64,000 nucleotides of DNA from Sphaerimonospora thailandensis (GCF_016863115.1 NZ_BOOG01000018.1:62001-126000), one strand, 5' to 3'; shown: positions 1-8,858, counted from the stretch's first letter. The notes: a model not told the origin generated them from the letters alone. Numbers and translations: made by a program.

Positions 1-504
1 TACGCGGCCCCCGCCAAGTTGCGCACCGATCGGGTGAACGTGCTGCGCCGCGTCGGCCCGGCCCCCCTCATGGCCACCGACGCGGCCTATGCCCCCGACG
101 GGTCGAGCTTCGTGATCCGCACGTACTTCTCGGCCTCCCTCTATCGAGCGCCCGGCAAGCTTCTCGCCCACCTGGACATGCCGCCGCTGAGGCAGGCCGA
201 GTCGATCACCTACACGCGGGACGGCACCGCGCTGCTCACCGGTTCCGAGGGCGCCTCCAGCCCGGTCTACCGGGTGCCGCTGCCGCCGGAGGCGCGTCCG
301 CACGCCGCCACGCACGCCGCCACGCCCTCCGCCTCCGCCGCCGCGCGTACGGCAAGGCCGACGCCCTCCCGCGCGGCGGCGGCGACGGAGTCGGGACGGT
401 CGGCGGACGGCGGCGTGACCGTGCCGATGGGCCTGTTGTGGATCGCCGTGGCCGTCGGCGCGATCGGCGTCATCGGCGTGATCGCGTACCGGACCGGCCG
501 CTGA
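1..504 (+). CDS. C-terminal part of a membrane-anchored beta-propeller-like protein (5' end outside window)
   Basis: The reading frame is open from base 1, so the gene starts upstream and only the last 167 codons are present. The visible part has propeller-like blades (for example YTRDGTALLTGSEG followed by a PVYRVPLP strand), then an Ala/Thr/Pro-rich linker of about 45 residues, then one C-terminal membrane helix (LLWIAVAVGAIGVIGVIAY) and a short basic tail. This suggests an extracytoplasmic beta-propeller tethered to the membrane by its C terminus. Function is unknown; the propeller assignment rests on weak repeat similarity only. It ends just before a palindromic terminator shared with the convergent CBS gene. 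Confidence 0.6.
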   Translation, partial: YAAPAKLRTDRVNVLRRVGPAPLMATDAAYAPDGSSFVIRTYFSASLYRAPGKLLAHLDMPPLRQAESITYTRDGTALLTGSEGASSPVYRVPLPPEARPHAATHAATPSASAAARTARPTPSRAAAATESGRSADGGVTVPMGLLWIAVAVGAIGVIGVIAYRTGR

Positions 505-524
505 CCCGATCGCAGGCTCGACCG

Positions 525-542
525 CCGGCCCGATCGGGCCGG
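525..542. terminator. Bidirectional terminator-like palindrome
   Basis: Perfect 18-base self-complementary sequence CCGGCCCGATCGGGCCGG lying exactly between two convergent stop codons (504 and 543). It can fold as a GC-only hairpin for either strand. No U-tract follows, which is usual for actinobacterial terminators. Confidence 0.55.
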
Positions 543-977
543 TCAGGACCGCGCGTACACGCGGTGGACGAACTCGGCGAGCTTGCTGTCGGGCAGTTCC
601 TTGGCCAGATCGGCTTCGCTGATCATGCCGGCGAGGCGGCCGTTGTCGATCACCGGCAGCCGCTTGATCTGGTTCTGCTCCATCGTGAGCAGCGCCTCCT
701 CGACGCTGGTCTGGGCGTCCACCCAGACGAGGCCGACGGCCAGCTCGCCCGCCGTGCATTCTTCGAGGTCCTTGCCCTCGGCACAGCATTTGATCACGAT
801 GTCGCGGTCGGTGATGATCCCCTTGAGGCGGTCGTCGTCGCCGCAGATCGGCAGTGCGCCGACGCCGAGGTCGCGCATCATCTCTGACGCCCGGCGCAGG
901 CTCTCGTGCTCGCCGATGCACTGCGCGCCCTCGTGCATGACGTCGCCGGCGGATTTCCCGACACCCTGCGTGGTCAT
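543..977 (-). CDS. Tandem CBS-domain protein
   Basis: Protein of 144 residues made only of two CBS motifs (about 11-65 and 78-135), each with the typical ending seen in GIITDRDIV and GMISEADLA. CBS pairs bind adenine nucleotides and act as stand-alone energy or ligand sensors in many actinobacteria, often linked to stress or dormancy. The ATG at 977 is chosen because a G-rich ribosome site (GGGGGG) lies just upstream; the frame continues further upstream but without CBS-like sequence. It is monocistronic, convergent with the preceding gene and divergent from lhgO. Ligand unknown. Confidence 0.85.
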   Translation of the reverse strand: MTTQGVGKSAGDVMHEGAQCIGEHESLRRASEMMRDLGVGALPICGDDDRLKGIITDRDIVIKCCAEGKDLEECTAGELAVGLVWVDAQTSVEEALLTMEQNQIKRLPVIDNGRLAGMISEADLAKELPDSKLAEFVHRVYARS

Positions 978-1075
978 CTGTGACCCCCCGAATAGGAGTT
1001 GCGGATTGGTTCGAGGGCCCATACCCGGTTTGGGCGCTTGGATTCCGTACCCGTGAGTGCGAGACAATGTGCGGC

Positions 1076-2275
1076 ATGCCGTCCATGCGGATCGGAATCA
1101 TCGGCGCGGGGATCCTGGGCCTGGCGGTCGCCCGGGAGCTCGCGCGAGCCGGTGCCGAGGTCACCGTGCTGGACAAGGAAGCCCACGTCGCCGCCCATCA
1201 GACCGGCCACAACAGCGGTGTCGTCCACGCCGGGATCTACTACCAGCCCGGCTCGCTCAAGGCCAGGCTGTGCCGGGACGGCGTCGCGATGCTCAGGGAG
1301 TACTGCGCCGAGCACGGCCTGCCGTACGACGAGGTGGGCAAGCTGGTCATCGCCGCGAACCGCGGCGAGCTGCCGGGTCTGCGGCGGATCGCCGAGCGTG
1401 CCCGAGAGAACAGGGTGCCCGGCGTCGCGGAGCTCGACGCGCTGGGGCTGCGCGAGATCGAACCCGGGGCGGTCGGGATCGCGGCGGTCCACTCACCGCA
1501 CACCGCGATCACCGACTTCGCCGCCGTCGCCCGCGCGTTCGCCGCCGACGTCGCCGCAGCGGGCGGTGCCGTACGGCTCTCTCATCCGGTGCGGGCGATC
1601 AGAGAGACCTCGCGCGGAGTGGAGGTGGCGGCGGGGCGGGCCCGCTTCACGTTCGACCGGATGATCTCGTGCGCCGGCCTCGGCACCGACCGGATCGCGG
1701 CGCTGGCAGGGGCACCGGGAGACGTACGGATCATTCCGTTCCGTGGTGAGTACTACCGGCTGGCCGCGCCGGCGAGAGGGCTCGTGCGTGGACTGATCTA
1801 TCCGGTGCCCGATCCCCGCTACCCGTTCCTCGGCGTACATCTGACCAGGCGGATCGACGGTGAGGTCCTCGTCGGGCCCAACGCGGTGCCCGCCCTGGCA
1901 CTCGAGGGCTACTCGTGGCGGCACGTGTCCGCGCGCGACCTCAGGGACATCGTGGCCTGGCCGGGCGCCCGGCGGCTCGCCGTGGAGCACTGGCGCACCG
2001 GGATCCGGGAGGTGTACGGCTCGCTGGCCCGCCGCGCCTTCCTGTCGGCCGCCAGGAGGTACGTCCCCGCGCTGGCGATGGACGACCTGGTCGGGACCGG
2101 CGGGGGAGTGCGGGCGCAGGCCGTGGCCAGGGACGGACGGATGGTCGACGACTTCGCCATCGATGTGCGGGGCAGGATGGTTTTGGTCAGGAACGCGCCG
2201 TCGCCTGCGGCCACCTCCAGCCTGGCCATCGCCCGCCATATAGCTTTAACCGTGCCCTTACCGCATATGCCCTAG
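1076..2275 (+). CDS. lhgO: L-2-hydroxyglutarate oxidase
   Basis: FAD-dependent oxidoreductase of about 399 residues that oxidises L-2-hydroxyglutarate to 2-oxoglutarate, a metabolite-repair role at the membrane electron chain. The N terminus is a Rossmann dinucleotide fold (GIIGAGILGLAVAREL) ending in an acidic residue (VTVLDKE). The family signature HNSGVVHAGIYYQPGSLKA follows at about residues 45-63, and the C terminus has the second FAD contact (GTGGGVRAQAV). Length fits the family. Start is uncertain: ATG 1067, 1076 and 1085 are all possible and none has a strong ribosome site. Its stop codon overlaps the -10 element of the following regulator. Confidence 0.85.
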   Translation: MPSMRIGIIGAGILGLAVARELARAGAEVTVLDKEAHVAAHQTGHNSGVVHAGIYYQPGSLKARLCRDGVAMLREYCAEHGLPYDEVGKLVIAANRGELPGLRRIAERARENRVPGVAELDALGLREIEPGAVGIAAVHSPHTAITDFAAVARAFAADVAAAGGAVRLSHPVRAIRETSRGVEVAAGRARFTFDRMISCAGLGTDRIAALAGAPGDVRIIPFRGEYYRLAAPARGLVRGLIYPVPDPRYPFLGVHLTRRIDGEVLVGPNAVPALALEGYSWRHVSARDLRDIVAWPGARRLAVEHWRTGIREVYGSLARRAFLSAARRYVPALAMDDLVGTGGGVRAQAVARDGRMVDDFAIDVRGRMVLVRNAPSPAATSSLAIARHIALTVPLPHMP

Positions 2276-2278
2276 AGT
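2273..2278 (+). promoter_or_regulatory. Candidate -10 element of the response-regulator gene
   Basis: TAGAGT fits the actinobacterial TANNNT -10 consensus and lies 10 bases before the ATG at 2288, so transcription would begin about 2-4 bases before the start codon, giving an almost leaderless mRNA. It overlaps the lhgO stop codon. No convincing -35 box was found. Confidence 0.35.
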
Positions 2279-2287
2279 GTGCGCGCC

Positions 2288-3001
2288 ATGGTCACTGAAT
2301 CTCCTCCCGAAGCCAGGTTGCTGATCGTCGAGGACGAGCCGAACATCCTGGAGTTGCTGTCCGCCAGCCTGCGATACGCGGGATTCGAGGTCCACTCCGC
2401 GTCCAACGGGACCGAGGCGGTCGCGGCGGCCCAGCGGCAGCGGCCCGACCTCATCGTGCTCGACGTCATGCTGCCGGACATGGACGGTTTCGACATCGTG
2501 CGCCGGATGCGCGGCGGCGGTACCCGCACGCCTGTGGTCTTCCTCACGGCGCGGGACGCCACCGAGGACAAGATCCGAGGTCTCACGCTCGGCGGGGACG
2601 ACTACGTGACCAAGCCGTTCAGCCTGGAGGAGGTCATCGCGAGGATCCGCGCCGTGCTGCGCCGTACCGCCGGCGACGCCGTGACCTGCCCGCCGCGGCT
2701 GACCTTCGCCGACGTGGAGTTGGACGAGGAGTCGCACGAGGTCTGGCGGGCGGACGTCCCCATCTCGCTGTCGCCGACGGAATTCAAGCTGCTGCGCTAC
2801 TTCATGGCCAACGCGGGGCGGGTGCTGTCCAAGGCGCAGATCCTCGACCACGTGTGGGACTACGACTTCCGGGGCGACGCCGGGATCGTCGAGTCGTACG
2901 TGTCCGTGCTCCGCCGCAAGCTCGACAACCGCCATCCCCGGCTCATCCACACCCTGCGCGGGGTGGGGTACGTGATGCGGGTCTCGCCCTACGGCGACTG
3001 A
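2288..3001 (+). CDS. OmpR-family response regulator (first of two paralogues)
   Basis: Two-domain regulator of 237 residues: receiver (about 10-125) with acidic pocket VEDE, phospho-acceptor Asp59 in LIVLDVMLPDMDG, conserved Thr in FLTARD and Lys in VTKPF; then a winged-helix DNA-binding domain (about 140-235) with the typical SPTEFKLLRYF and RGVGYVMR ends. It is followed after 7 bases by the sensor kinase, so the two form a two-component pair. A closely similar regulator lies on the other side of the kinase (4505-5260). The sequence resembles the TrcR/PrrA type, but the signal and targets cannot be read from sequence. Confidence 0.9.
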   Translation: MVTESPPEARLLIVEDEPNILELLSASLRYAGFEVHSASNGTEAVAAAQRQRPDLIVLDVMLPDMDGFDIVRRMRGGGTRTPVVFLTARDATEDKIRGLTLGGDDYVTKPFSLEEVIARIRAVLRRTAGDAVTCPPRLTFADVELDEESHEVWRADVPISLSPTEFKLLRYFMANAGRVLSKAQILDHVWDYDFRGDAGIVESYVSVLRRKLDNRHPRLIHTLRGVGYVMRVSPYGD

Positions 3002-3008
3002 GATCGAC

Positions 3009-4403
3009 GTGTCCGGACGAACGCCGCTGCGCATCAGGCTCAGCGCGGCCATGCTCGCGCTGGTCGCCCTCGCGCTGACCGTGTTCGGGGTGAGCAGCAT
3101 GTCGGTGCTCCGTGACTACCTGATCACACGGGTGGACGGGCAGTTGCACAGCATCGCCACCGACGCCGCGCTGCGGGCACAGCGCGGCCCGAATTCGTTC
3201 GGCAGGCTCAGGGTGCCGCCCGACGGACGGGTGGAGGTCCGTGACCGCGAGGGCAGGACCATCCTGGAACAGACCGGAATGGCGGTCGAGGACGTGCCGG
3301 GCCCGCTGCCGGTGACATCCACGGTCCCCCAGACGCTTCCCGCCGTTTCGGGTGACGGCCGCTGGCGTGCCAAGATCCTCTCCGTCGACGGGAAGGGCAC
3401 CGTGGTCGTCGCCATGGACCTGGCCCCGGTCACTCAGATCGTCACCCGGCTCGCGATCATCGAACTGCTGTGCGGCGGCGTCGTCATGACCGTGCTGGCC
3501 GTGGTGGGGGTGGTTCTCGTACGGCGCAGCCTGCGGCCGCTGACGGAGATCGAGGCGACGGCCGCGGCCATCGCCCAGGGCCACCTCGGCAGCCGCATCC
3601 CCGACCGCGACCCGCGTACGGAGGTCGGCAGCCTGGCGCGATCGCTCAACGGCATGCTGACGCAGATCGAGTCGGCGTTCCAGGCGCGCGCCGGGTCGGA
3701 GGCCGCCGCCCGCGAGTCGGAGGCGCGGATGCGGCGCTTCATCGCCGACGCCTCTCACGAGTTGCGCACGCCGCTCACGTCGATCCGGGGATTCGCCGAG
3801 TTCTACCGGCAGGCGCCCGAATCCGACGCGACCCGGCTGATGGAGCGGATCGAAGGCGAGGCGTCCCGGATGGGGTTGCTCGTGGAGGACCTGCTGCTGC
3901 TCGCGAGGCTGGACCAGCAGCGCCCGCTGCGGCAGCAGCCGGTGGATCTGCTGGCCATCGCGGCGGATGCCGTACACGACGCGCGGACGCTCTGCCCGGA
4001 TCGGGACGTGTCACTGGTGATGGAAGGGGAGAAGGCGCTGATCGTGTCCGGCGACGAGGTGCGGCTGCGCCAGGTCGTCGGCAACCTCATGAGCAATGCG
4101 ACCACCCACACTCCCGGCGGGACCGCGGTCACGGTTCGCGTCGGCGCCACCGAAGATCACGCGTACATCGAGGTGGCCGACGAGGGGCCGGGGCTCACCG
4201 CTGAGCAGGCGGCCAGGGTCTTCGAGCGCTTCTACCGTGCGGACCCTTCGCGGAAACGGCCCGCGGGAGGGAGCGGCCTCGGGCTCGCCATCGTCGACTC
4301 CCTCGTGCGCGCCCACGGTGGAAGCGTGAGCGTGCGGTCGGAACCGGGAGCCGGGGCCGCCTTCCGAGCCGTCCTCCCCCTGGCCCCCGAGGCCCTGTCC
4401 TGA
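3009..4403 (+). CDS. Sensor histidine kinase
   Basis: Membrane kinase of 464 residues. Order: short cytoplasmic start, first membrane helix (about 12-33), extracellular sensor region of about 105 residues, second helix (about 145-172), HAMP linker, dimerisation domain with the phospho-acceptor His250 in SHELRTPLTSI, and an ATPase domain with N box (LMSNATTHT), G1 (DEGPGLT) and G2 (GGSGLGLAIVDSL). It should phosphorylate the response regulator encoded directly upstream, and possibly the paralogue downstream. GTG start with 7 bases after the upstream stop. Sensor ligand unknown; the periplasmic part shows no known domain by eye. Confidence 0.9.
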   Translation: MSGRTPLRIRLSAAMLALVALALTVFGVSSMSVLRDYLITRVDGQLHSIATDAALRAQRGPNSFGRLRVPPDGRVEVRDREGRTILEQTGMAVEDVPGPLPVTSTVPQTLPAVSGDGRWRAKILSVDGKGTVVVAMDLAPVTQIVTRLAIIELLCGGVVMTVLAVVGVVLVRRSLRPLTEIEATAAAIAQGHLGSRIPDRDPRTEVGSLARSLNGMLTQIESAFQARAGSEAAARESEARMRRFIADASHELRTPLTSIRGFAEFYRQAPESDATRLMERIEGEASRMGLLVEDLLLLARLDQQRPLRQQPVDLLAIAADAVHDARTLCPDRDVSLVMEGEKALIVSGDEVRLRQVVGNLMSNATTHTPGGTAVTVRVGATEDHAYIEVADEGPGLTAEQAARVFERFYRADPSRKRPAGGSGLGLAIVDSLVRAHGGSVSVRSEPGAGAAFRAVLPLAPEALS

Positions 4404-4504
4404 CCACCCACCCCCCACGGATGGGTCGAGGCCCTGAGCTTCACAGGAAATCCTCAGGAACGGCCAAGGTGGTCCACAGCGGGGTTTGCCAGGGTTTCAG
4501 CATT

Positions 4505-5260
4505 ATGAAGCCAGTGACCACCACCATCGGCGCGATGAGCACCGGAAGGTCTGCGAACAGCGTCAGCACCGCGGACGCACCGGCAGGCCGCCTGCTCGTC
4601 GTCGACGATGAGCCGAACATCCTGGAGCTCCTGTCGGCCAGCCTGCGGTTCGCCGGCTTCGAAGTGATGACCGCCTCGAACGGCAGCGAAGCGGTGCTCG
4701 CCGCCGAGCGGGAACGGCCCGACCTGATCGTGCTCGACGTCATGCTGCCCGATGTGGACGGCCTGACCGTCGCCGATCGGGTCCGCGGGTCCGGGCCGCG
4801 GATCCCGGTGGTCTTCCTGACCGCCAGGGACGCGACCGAAGACAAGATCGCCGGACTGAGCAAGGCCGACGACTACGTGACCAAGCCGTTCAGCCTGGAA
4901 GAGGTCATCGCGAGGATCCAGGCCGTGCTGCGCCGAACCCGTGGCGAGGACACCCCGGCCCGGCTCGAGGTCGCCGACCTGGCGATGGACGAGGACACCC
5001 GGCAGGTGTGGCGGGCGGGACGGCCCGCACGGCTCTCGCCGACCGAGTTCAAGCTCCTGCACTACTTCATGGTCAACCAGGGCAGGGTGCTCTCGAAGGC
5101 GCAGATCCTCGACCACGTGTGGCACTACGATTTCGGCGGGGACGCCAACGTCGTCGAGTCATACGTCTCCTATCTCCGGCGGAAGATCGACAGGGTCGAA
5201 CCGAAGCTCATCCACACGATTCGCGGCGTGGGCTACGTGCTGCGCGCGCCGCGCCGCTGA
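4505..5260 (+). CDS. OmpR-family response regulator (second paralogue, orphan position)
   Basis: Regulator of 251 residues, very similar to the one at 2288-3001 through both domains; phospho-acceptor Asp78 in LIVLDVMLPDVDG and Lys in VTKPF are present. Compared with its paralogue, the loop before the conserved DDYVTKPF is one residue shorter (LSKADDY against LTLGGDDY). It has about 20 extra N-terminal residues. ATG 4505 is preferred because AGGG lies upstream; ATG 4535 is the alternative. It has its own 101-base upstream region, no kinase of its own next to it, and a strong terminator after it, so it is probably a separate unit that shares the upstream kinase. Confidence 0.85.
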   Translation: MKPVTTTIGAMSTGRSANSVSTADAPAGRLLVVDDEPNILELLSASLRFAGFEVMTASNGSEAVLAAERERPDLIVLDVMLPDVDGLTVADRVRGSGPRIPVVFLTARDATEDKIAGLSKADDYVTKPFSLEEVIARIQAVLRRTRGEDTPARLEVADLAMDEDTRQVWRAGRPARLSPTEFKLLHYFMVNQGRVLSKAQILDHVWHYDFGGDANVVESYVSYLRRKIDRVEPKLIHTIRGVGYVLRAPRR

Positions 5261-5334
5261 GCCGTACGGAAGCGCCGGGGAGTCGTACGGAAAGCGGGGA
5301 AGCACGGAAGTAACCGGGCGGTGCCGGGCGATTC

Positions 5335-5360
5335 GACGGCCTTCCTGCGGGAAGGCCGTC
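5335..5360 (+). terminator. Strong hairpin terminator
   Basis: Perfect 11-bp stem (GACGGCCTTCC / GGAAGGCCGTC) with a TGCG loop, followed by TTCT. It lies 75 bases after the response-regulator stop and ends only 4 bases before the next ATG (5365), so it also forms the very 5' end of the GTPase gene. Confidence 0.75.
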
Positions 5361-5364
5361 TTCT

Positions 5365-7122
5365 ATGACGGGCGACGACGGGCCGCTCGGGACGCAGGGG
5401 CTGCTCGAGGCGCTTCAGGGCCTGCGGCGTCACCTCGACCAGGACCTGTTCCCGCTGGCGATCGGTGACGTCGCGGCCGATCGGCGCATGCTCAAGGAGC
5501 TGAGCGGGCAACTCGACGACTACCTGCTGCCCCGGCTGGCCGCCATCGACGCGCCGTTGCTGGTCGTCGTCGGCGGGTCCACCGGCGCGGGCAAATCCAC
5601 GCTGGTCAACTCCCTGGTCGGCGCCGATGTCACCGAGCCCGGTGTGCTCCGGCCCACCACGCTGGCCCCGACCCTGGTCGCCAACCCCGGCGACGTCGCC
5701 TGGTTCACCGCCGCCCACGTGCTCCCCGGCATGCCCCGGATGACCGGCGAAGGGGCGGCGGGCGGTGGCCGGGGCGAACCCGGGACGCTCCGGATCGTCG
5801 CGTCGGACGGCCTGCCGGCCGGACTCGCCCTGCTGGACGCCCCCGACGTCGACTCGGTCGTCAGCGCCAACCGCGAGTTGGCGGCACAGCTCCTGGCCGC
5901 CGCCGATCTGTGGCTGTTCGTCACCACGGCGGCCCGCTACGCGGACGAGGTCCCGTGGGGCTTCCTGCGCCGCGCCCGCGAGCGCAGCACCGCTCTGGCG
6001 GTCATCCTCCAGCGGGTGCCTCCGGAGGCGCGCGATCCCGTGACCGCGGACCTGGCCCGCCTGCTCCGGGAGAACGGTCTCGCCGAGGCGCCGCTGTTCA
6101 CCGTGCCCGAGCTGGATCTCTCCTCGGAACGGGCCAGGCTGCCCGCGCCGGCCGTACGGCCGATCTCCGACTGGCTGGCCGGGCTCGCCGCCGACGCCCG
6201 CTCACGCGCCGCGGTCGTACGGCAGACCCTGACCGGGGCGCTGGACAGCCTCGCGGTCCGGGTGCCGGAGCTGGCCGACCGGGTCGACCGGCAGCAGGCC
6301 GGCATCGCCGAACTGCGCGACGCGGTGGACGAGGCGTACGCCTCGGCCCTGAGCGGGTTCGACGAGGGCATGCGGGACGGCGTGCTGCTGCGCGGTGAAG
6401 TGCTGGCCCGCTGGCAGGACTTCATCGGCACCGGTGACCTCATGCGGTCGCTGCAGTCCCGGGTGGGGCGGCTCCGCGACCGGGTCGCCGCCGTCATCAC
6501 CGGCCGTCCGCCCCCCGATCGAGAGTTGCGGGTGGCGCTGGAGACCGGCGTCGAGGCGCTGATCCGGGCGGTGGCCGACGGCGCGGCCGAACGATCGGTC
6601 GAGTCGTGGCTGGTCCGGCCGGCGGGCCGGGACCTGCTGGAGAAGTCCGGCGTGGCGGTCACCGGCCGTCTCGGCCGCGCCTCCCCCGAGCTGCCCGGCC
6701 GGGCCGAGACGGCCGTACGGGCCTGGCAGGGTCACGTGCTCGACATGGTCAGGTCGGAGGGGGCGGACCGGCGGACCCTGGCCAGGGCGGCGTCGTTCGG
6801 CGTCAACAGCCTGGGTGTGCTTCTCATGCTGGCGGTGTTCTCCGCGACCGGAGGGATCACCGGCATCGAGGTCGGCATCGCGGGCGGCACCGGCGTGCTG
6901 AGTCAGAAGCTCCTGGAGGCGGTCTTCGGCGACCAGGCCGTGCGTGAGCTGACGCGCGCCGCCCGTGCGGACCTCCGGCGCCGGGTCGGCCTCATCCTCG
7001 ACGAGGAGCGCGTGCGGTTCACCTCCCTGCTGACGGGGATCGGAGGCGCGGCGGACACCGCGGCCCACCTGAGAGAGGCGGCCGGGGCCGTACGGAGGCG
7101 ACGGGAAAGGCAGCCCCTGTGA
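5365..7122 (+). CDS. Dynamin-like / YfjP-type GTPase with membrane segments (first of pair)
   Basis: Protein of 585 residues. The G domain has the P loop GGSTGAGKST (70-79), a switch-like PTTLAP Thr region, and a G3-like LLDAPDVDS. A long helical middle part follows (about 280-460), then a hydrophobic pair of helices (about 475-520) around a glycine-rich turn, and a helical tail. This matches bacterial dynamin-like proteins; tandem dynamin-like pairs (DynA/DynB) act at Streptomyces sporulation septa, so a membrane-remodelling role is plausible but inferred. Its stop overlaps the GTG of the next GTPase. The start is unusual: no ribosome site, and a terminator hairpin ends 4 bases upstream. Confidence 0.8.
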   Translation: MTGDDGPLGTQGLLEALQGLRRHLDQDLFPLAIGDVAADRRMLKELSGQLDDYLLPRLAAIDAPLLVVVGGSTGAGKSTLVNSLVGADVTEPGVLRPTTLAPTLVANPGDVAWFTAAHVLPGMPRMTGEGAAGGGRGEPGTLRIVASDGLPAGLALLDAPDVDSVVSANRELAAQLLAAADLWLFVTTAARYADEVPWGFLRRARERSTALAVILQRVPPEARDPVTADLARLLRENGLAEAPLFTVPELDLSSERARLPAPAVRPISDWLAGLAADARSRAAVVRQTLTGALDSLAVRVPELADRVDRQQAGIAELRDAVDEAYASALSGFDEGMRDGVLLRGEVLARWQDFIGTGDLMRSLQSRVGRLRDRVAAVITGRPPPDRELRVALETGVEALIRAVADGAAERSVESWLVRPAGRDLLEKSGVAVTGRLGRASPELPGRAETAVRAWQGHVLDMVRSEGADRRTLARAASFGVNSLGVLLMLAVFSATGGITGIEVGIAGGTGVLSQKLLEAVFGDQAVRELTRAARADLRRRVGLILDEERVRFTSLLTGIGGAADTAAHLREAAGAVRRRRERQPL

Positions 7123-8858
7123 AGCTTCTCGGCAGGAAGGCGGAGCTCCCGCTCGACGAACGGCTCGCGGCGCTCGGCGAGGCGGCGGACCTGGCGGAGG
7201 GGCGGCTCGGCGGGGCCGCGGTCGACCGGGCACGCGCCGTGGTCGCGCGGGCCGGGGTACGGCGGAGCCTGTCGGTGGAGCACACGGCCGTCGCGCTCGC
7301 CGGGGCCACCGGCAGCGGAAAGTCGTCGCTGTTCAACGCGTTGGCGGGGGATGACATCGCCGAGGTGGGGGTGACCCGGCCGACGACGGCCCATGCCCAG
7401 GCGGCGCTGTGGCAACCGGGCCGCGCGGAGTCAACCGGCGCGAGGGCGAGCGGCGCGGGTCCGCTGCTCGACTGGCTCGGCGTTCCGCTGCGGCACATGG
7501 TCGCGGGCGGGGGAGGCGTCGCGGGCTGGGGAAGCGTCGCGGGTGGGGGAAGCGTCGCGGGTGGGGGAAGCGTCGCGGGTGGGGGAAGCACGGCGAAGCG
7601 CGCCGGTTTGGTCCTGCTGGACCTGCCAGATCACGACTCGATCGAGCTGTCGCACCGGCTGGAGGTCGACAGGCTGGTCGGCGTGGTCGACCTGCTGGTG
7701 TGGGTGCTCGACCCGCAGAAGTACGCGGACGCGGCCGTGCACGAGCGGTACCTGCGCCCGCTCGCCCGCCACCGGGACGTCATGGTCGTCGTGCTGAACA
7801 AGATCGACAGACTGCCCCGGCGGTCGGCCTCCCGCTGCCTGGACGATCTGCGCGGGCTGCTGGCCGCCGACGGGCTGCGGGACGTGCCGGTGCTGGGGGT
7901 GTCGGCACGGACCGGTGAGGGCGTCGCCGAGTTGCGCGCCGAGCTCGACCGGCGGGTGTCCCGTCGCCGGGCCTGGGCGTCGCGGCTGGCGGCCGACGCC
8001 GCGACGGCCGCTTCCGCGCTGGCGGACGCTACGACGGCCGGTAACGGCTCGGCGGACGGCAGACCGGCCGGCGGCGGGGCACCCGAGGTCCCCGTGAACC
8101 GGCCGCGAACTCGGGAGCTCGTCCGGGCCCTGGAGCAGGCGGCGGCGGTGCCGACGGTCGTCCAGGCCGTCGCCAAGGCCCACCGGCACCGGGCGGTCGC
8201 CGCGACCGGGTGGCCGGTGACGCGGTGGATGCGCCGGCTGCGCCCCGACCCGCTCCGCCGCCTGCGCCTGTCGGGCGCCGGCGACGGGCGCACCTCGCTT
8301 CCGGCGGCGTCCGCCGTACAGGTCGCCGCGATGGACGTGGCGGTACGCGACGTGGGGACCGCCGCGGCGGCCGGCGTGCCGGAGCCGTGGGCGACTTCCG
8401 TACGGCACGCGGCACGGTCGCGGACGACGGAGCTGGCCGACGCCCTGGACCGGGTGGTGGCCACCACCTCGGTCGGCGTGTCGCGGACACCCCGGTGGTG
8501 GCGGGCGGCGGGAGCCCTGCAGTGGCTGCTGGTCGCCGCCATGGCGGTCGGGGCGCTGTGGCTGGGCGTGCTCTTCGTGCTCGACTACCTCATGCTGCCC
8601 CGGCCGCCGACACCCACGGTGGGACGGGCGCCATGGCCGACCGTGCTGTTGGCGGGCGGGGCGGTGGCGGGGGTGCTCGTCGCGTCGCTCTGCCGGGTGG
8701 CCGCCTGGCTGGGCGGCCGCCGGAGAGCGCGCAGGGCCGCCCGCGTGCTGCGGGCGGCCATAGAAAAGGTCGGGAACGAGTTGGTCGTCGCGCCCACCAC
8801 GGCGGAGCTGACGCGCTATGGCCGATTCGCGGAGCGGGTGGCGCTGGCCGGGTCCTGA
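7119..8858 (+). CDS. Dynamin-like / Era-type GTPase with membrane segments (second of pair)
   Basis: Protein of 579 residues starting at GTG 7119 in a GTGA overlap with the first GTPase, so the two are translationally coupled and likely work as a pair. Motifs: P loop GATGSGKSS (62-70), switch Thr in TRPTTAHA, G3 DLPDHDS, G4 NKID, and SAR-like VSARTGEG as G5. Two hydrophobic segments (about 470-495 and 508-530) place the C-terminal half at the membrane. Between switch I and G3 there is a run of five near-identical VAGGGS units (residues 128-157) that other G domains lack. The 3' end overlaps the convergent SPFH gene by 43 bases. Role inferred as membrane remodelling or division. Confidence 0.8.
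   Translation: MKLLGRKAELPLDERLAALGEAADLAEGRLGGAAVDRARAVVARAGVRRSLSVEHTAVALAGATGSGKSSLFNALAGDDIAEVGVTRPTTAHAQAALWQPGRAESTGARASGAGPLLDWLGVPLRHMVAGGGGVAGWGSVAGGGSVAGGGSVAGGGSTAKRAGLVLLDLPDHDSIELSHRLEVDRLVGVVDLLVWVLDPQKYADAAVHERYLRPLARHRDVMVVVLNKIDRLPRRSASRCLDDLRGLLAADGLRDVPVLGVSARTGEGVAELRAELDRRVSRRRAWASRLAADAATAASALADATTAGNGSADGRPAGGGAPEVPVNRPRTRELVRALEQAAAVPTVVQAVAKAHRHRAVAATGWPVTRWMRRLRPDPLRRLRLSGAGDGRTSLPAASAVQVAAMDVAVRDVGTAAAAGVPEPWATSVRHAARSRTTELADALDRVVATTSVGVSRTPRWWRAAGALQWLLVAAMAVGALWLGVLFVLDYLMLPRPPTPTVGRAPWPTVLLAGGAVAGVLVASLCRVAAWLGGRRRARRAARVLRAAIEKVGNELVVAPTTAELTRYGRFAERVALAGS
7500..7589 (+). repeat. Five 18-bp tandem repeats inside the GTPase gene
   Basis: Five copies of GTCGCGGGTGGGGGAAGC (the first two with one to three changes, the last three identical) keep the reading frame and encode VAGGGS-like units. 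They form a flexible Gly/Ser linker between switch I and the G3 motif. Copy number is likely to vary between strains by slippage. Confidence 0.9.

Noticed and set aside
2943-3977. Long minus-strand open frame opposite the histidine kinase
   Set aside because: Antisense frame caused by high GC; the kinase on the plus strand has all family motifs.
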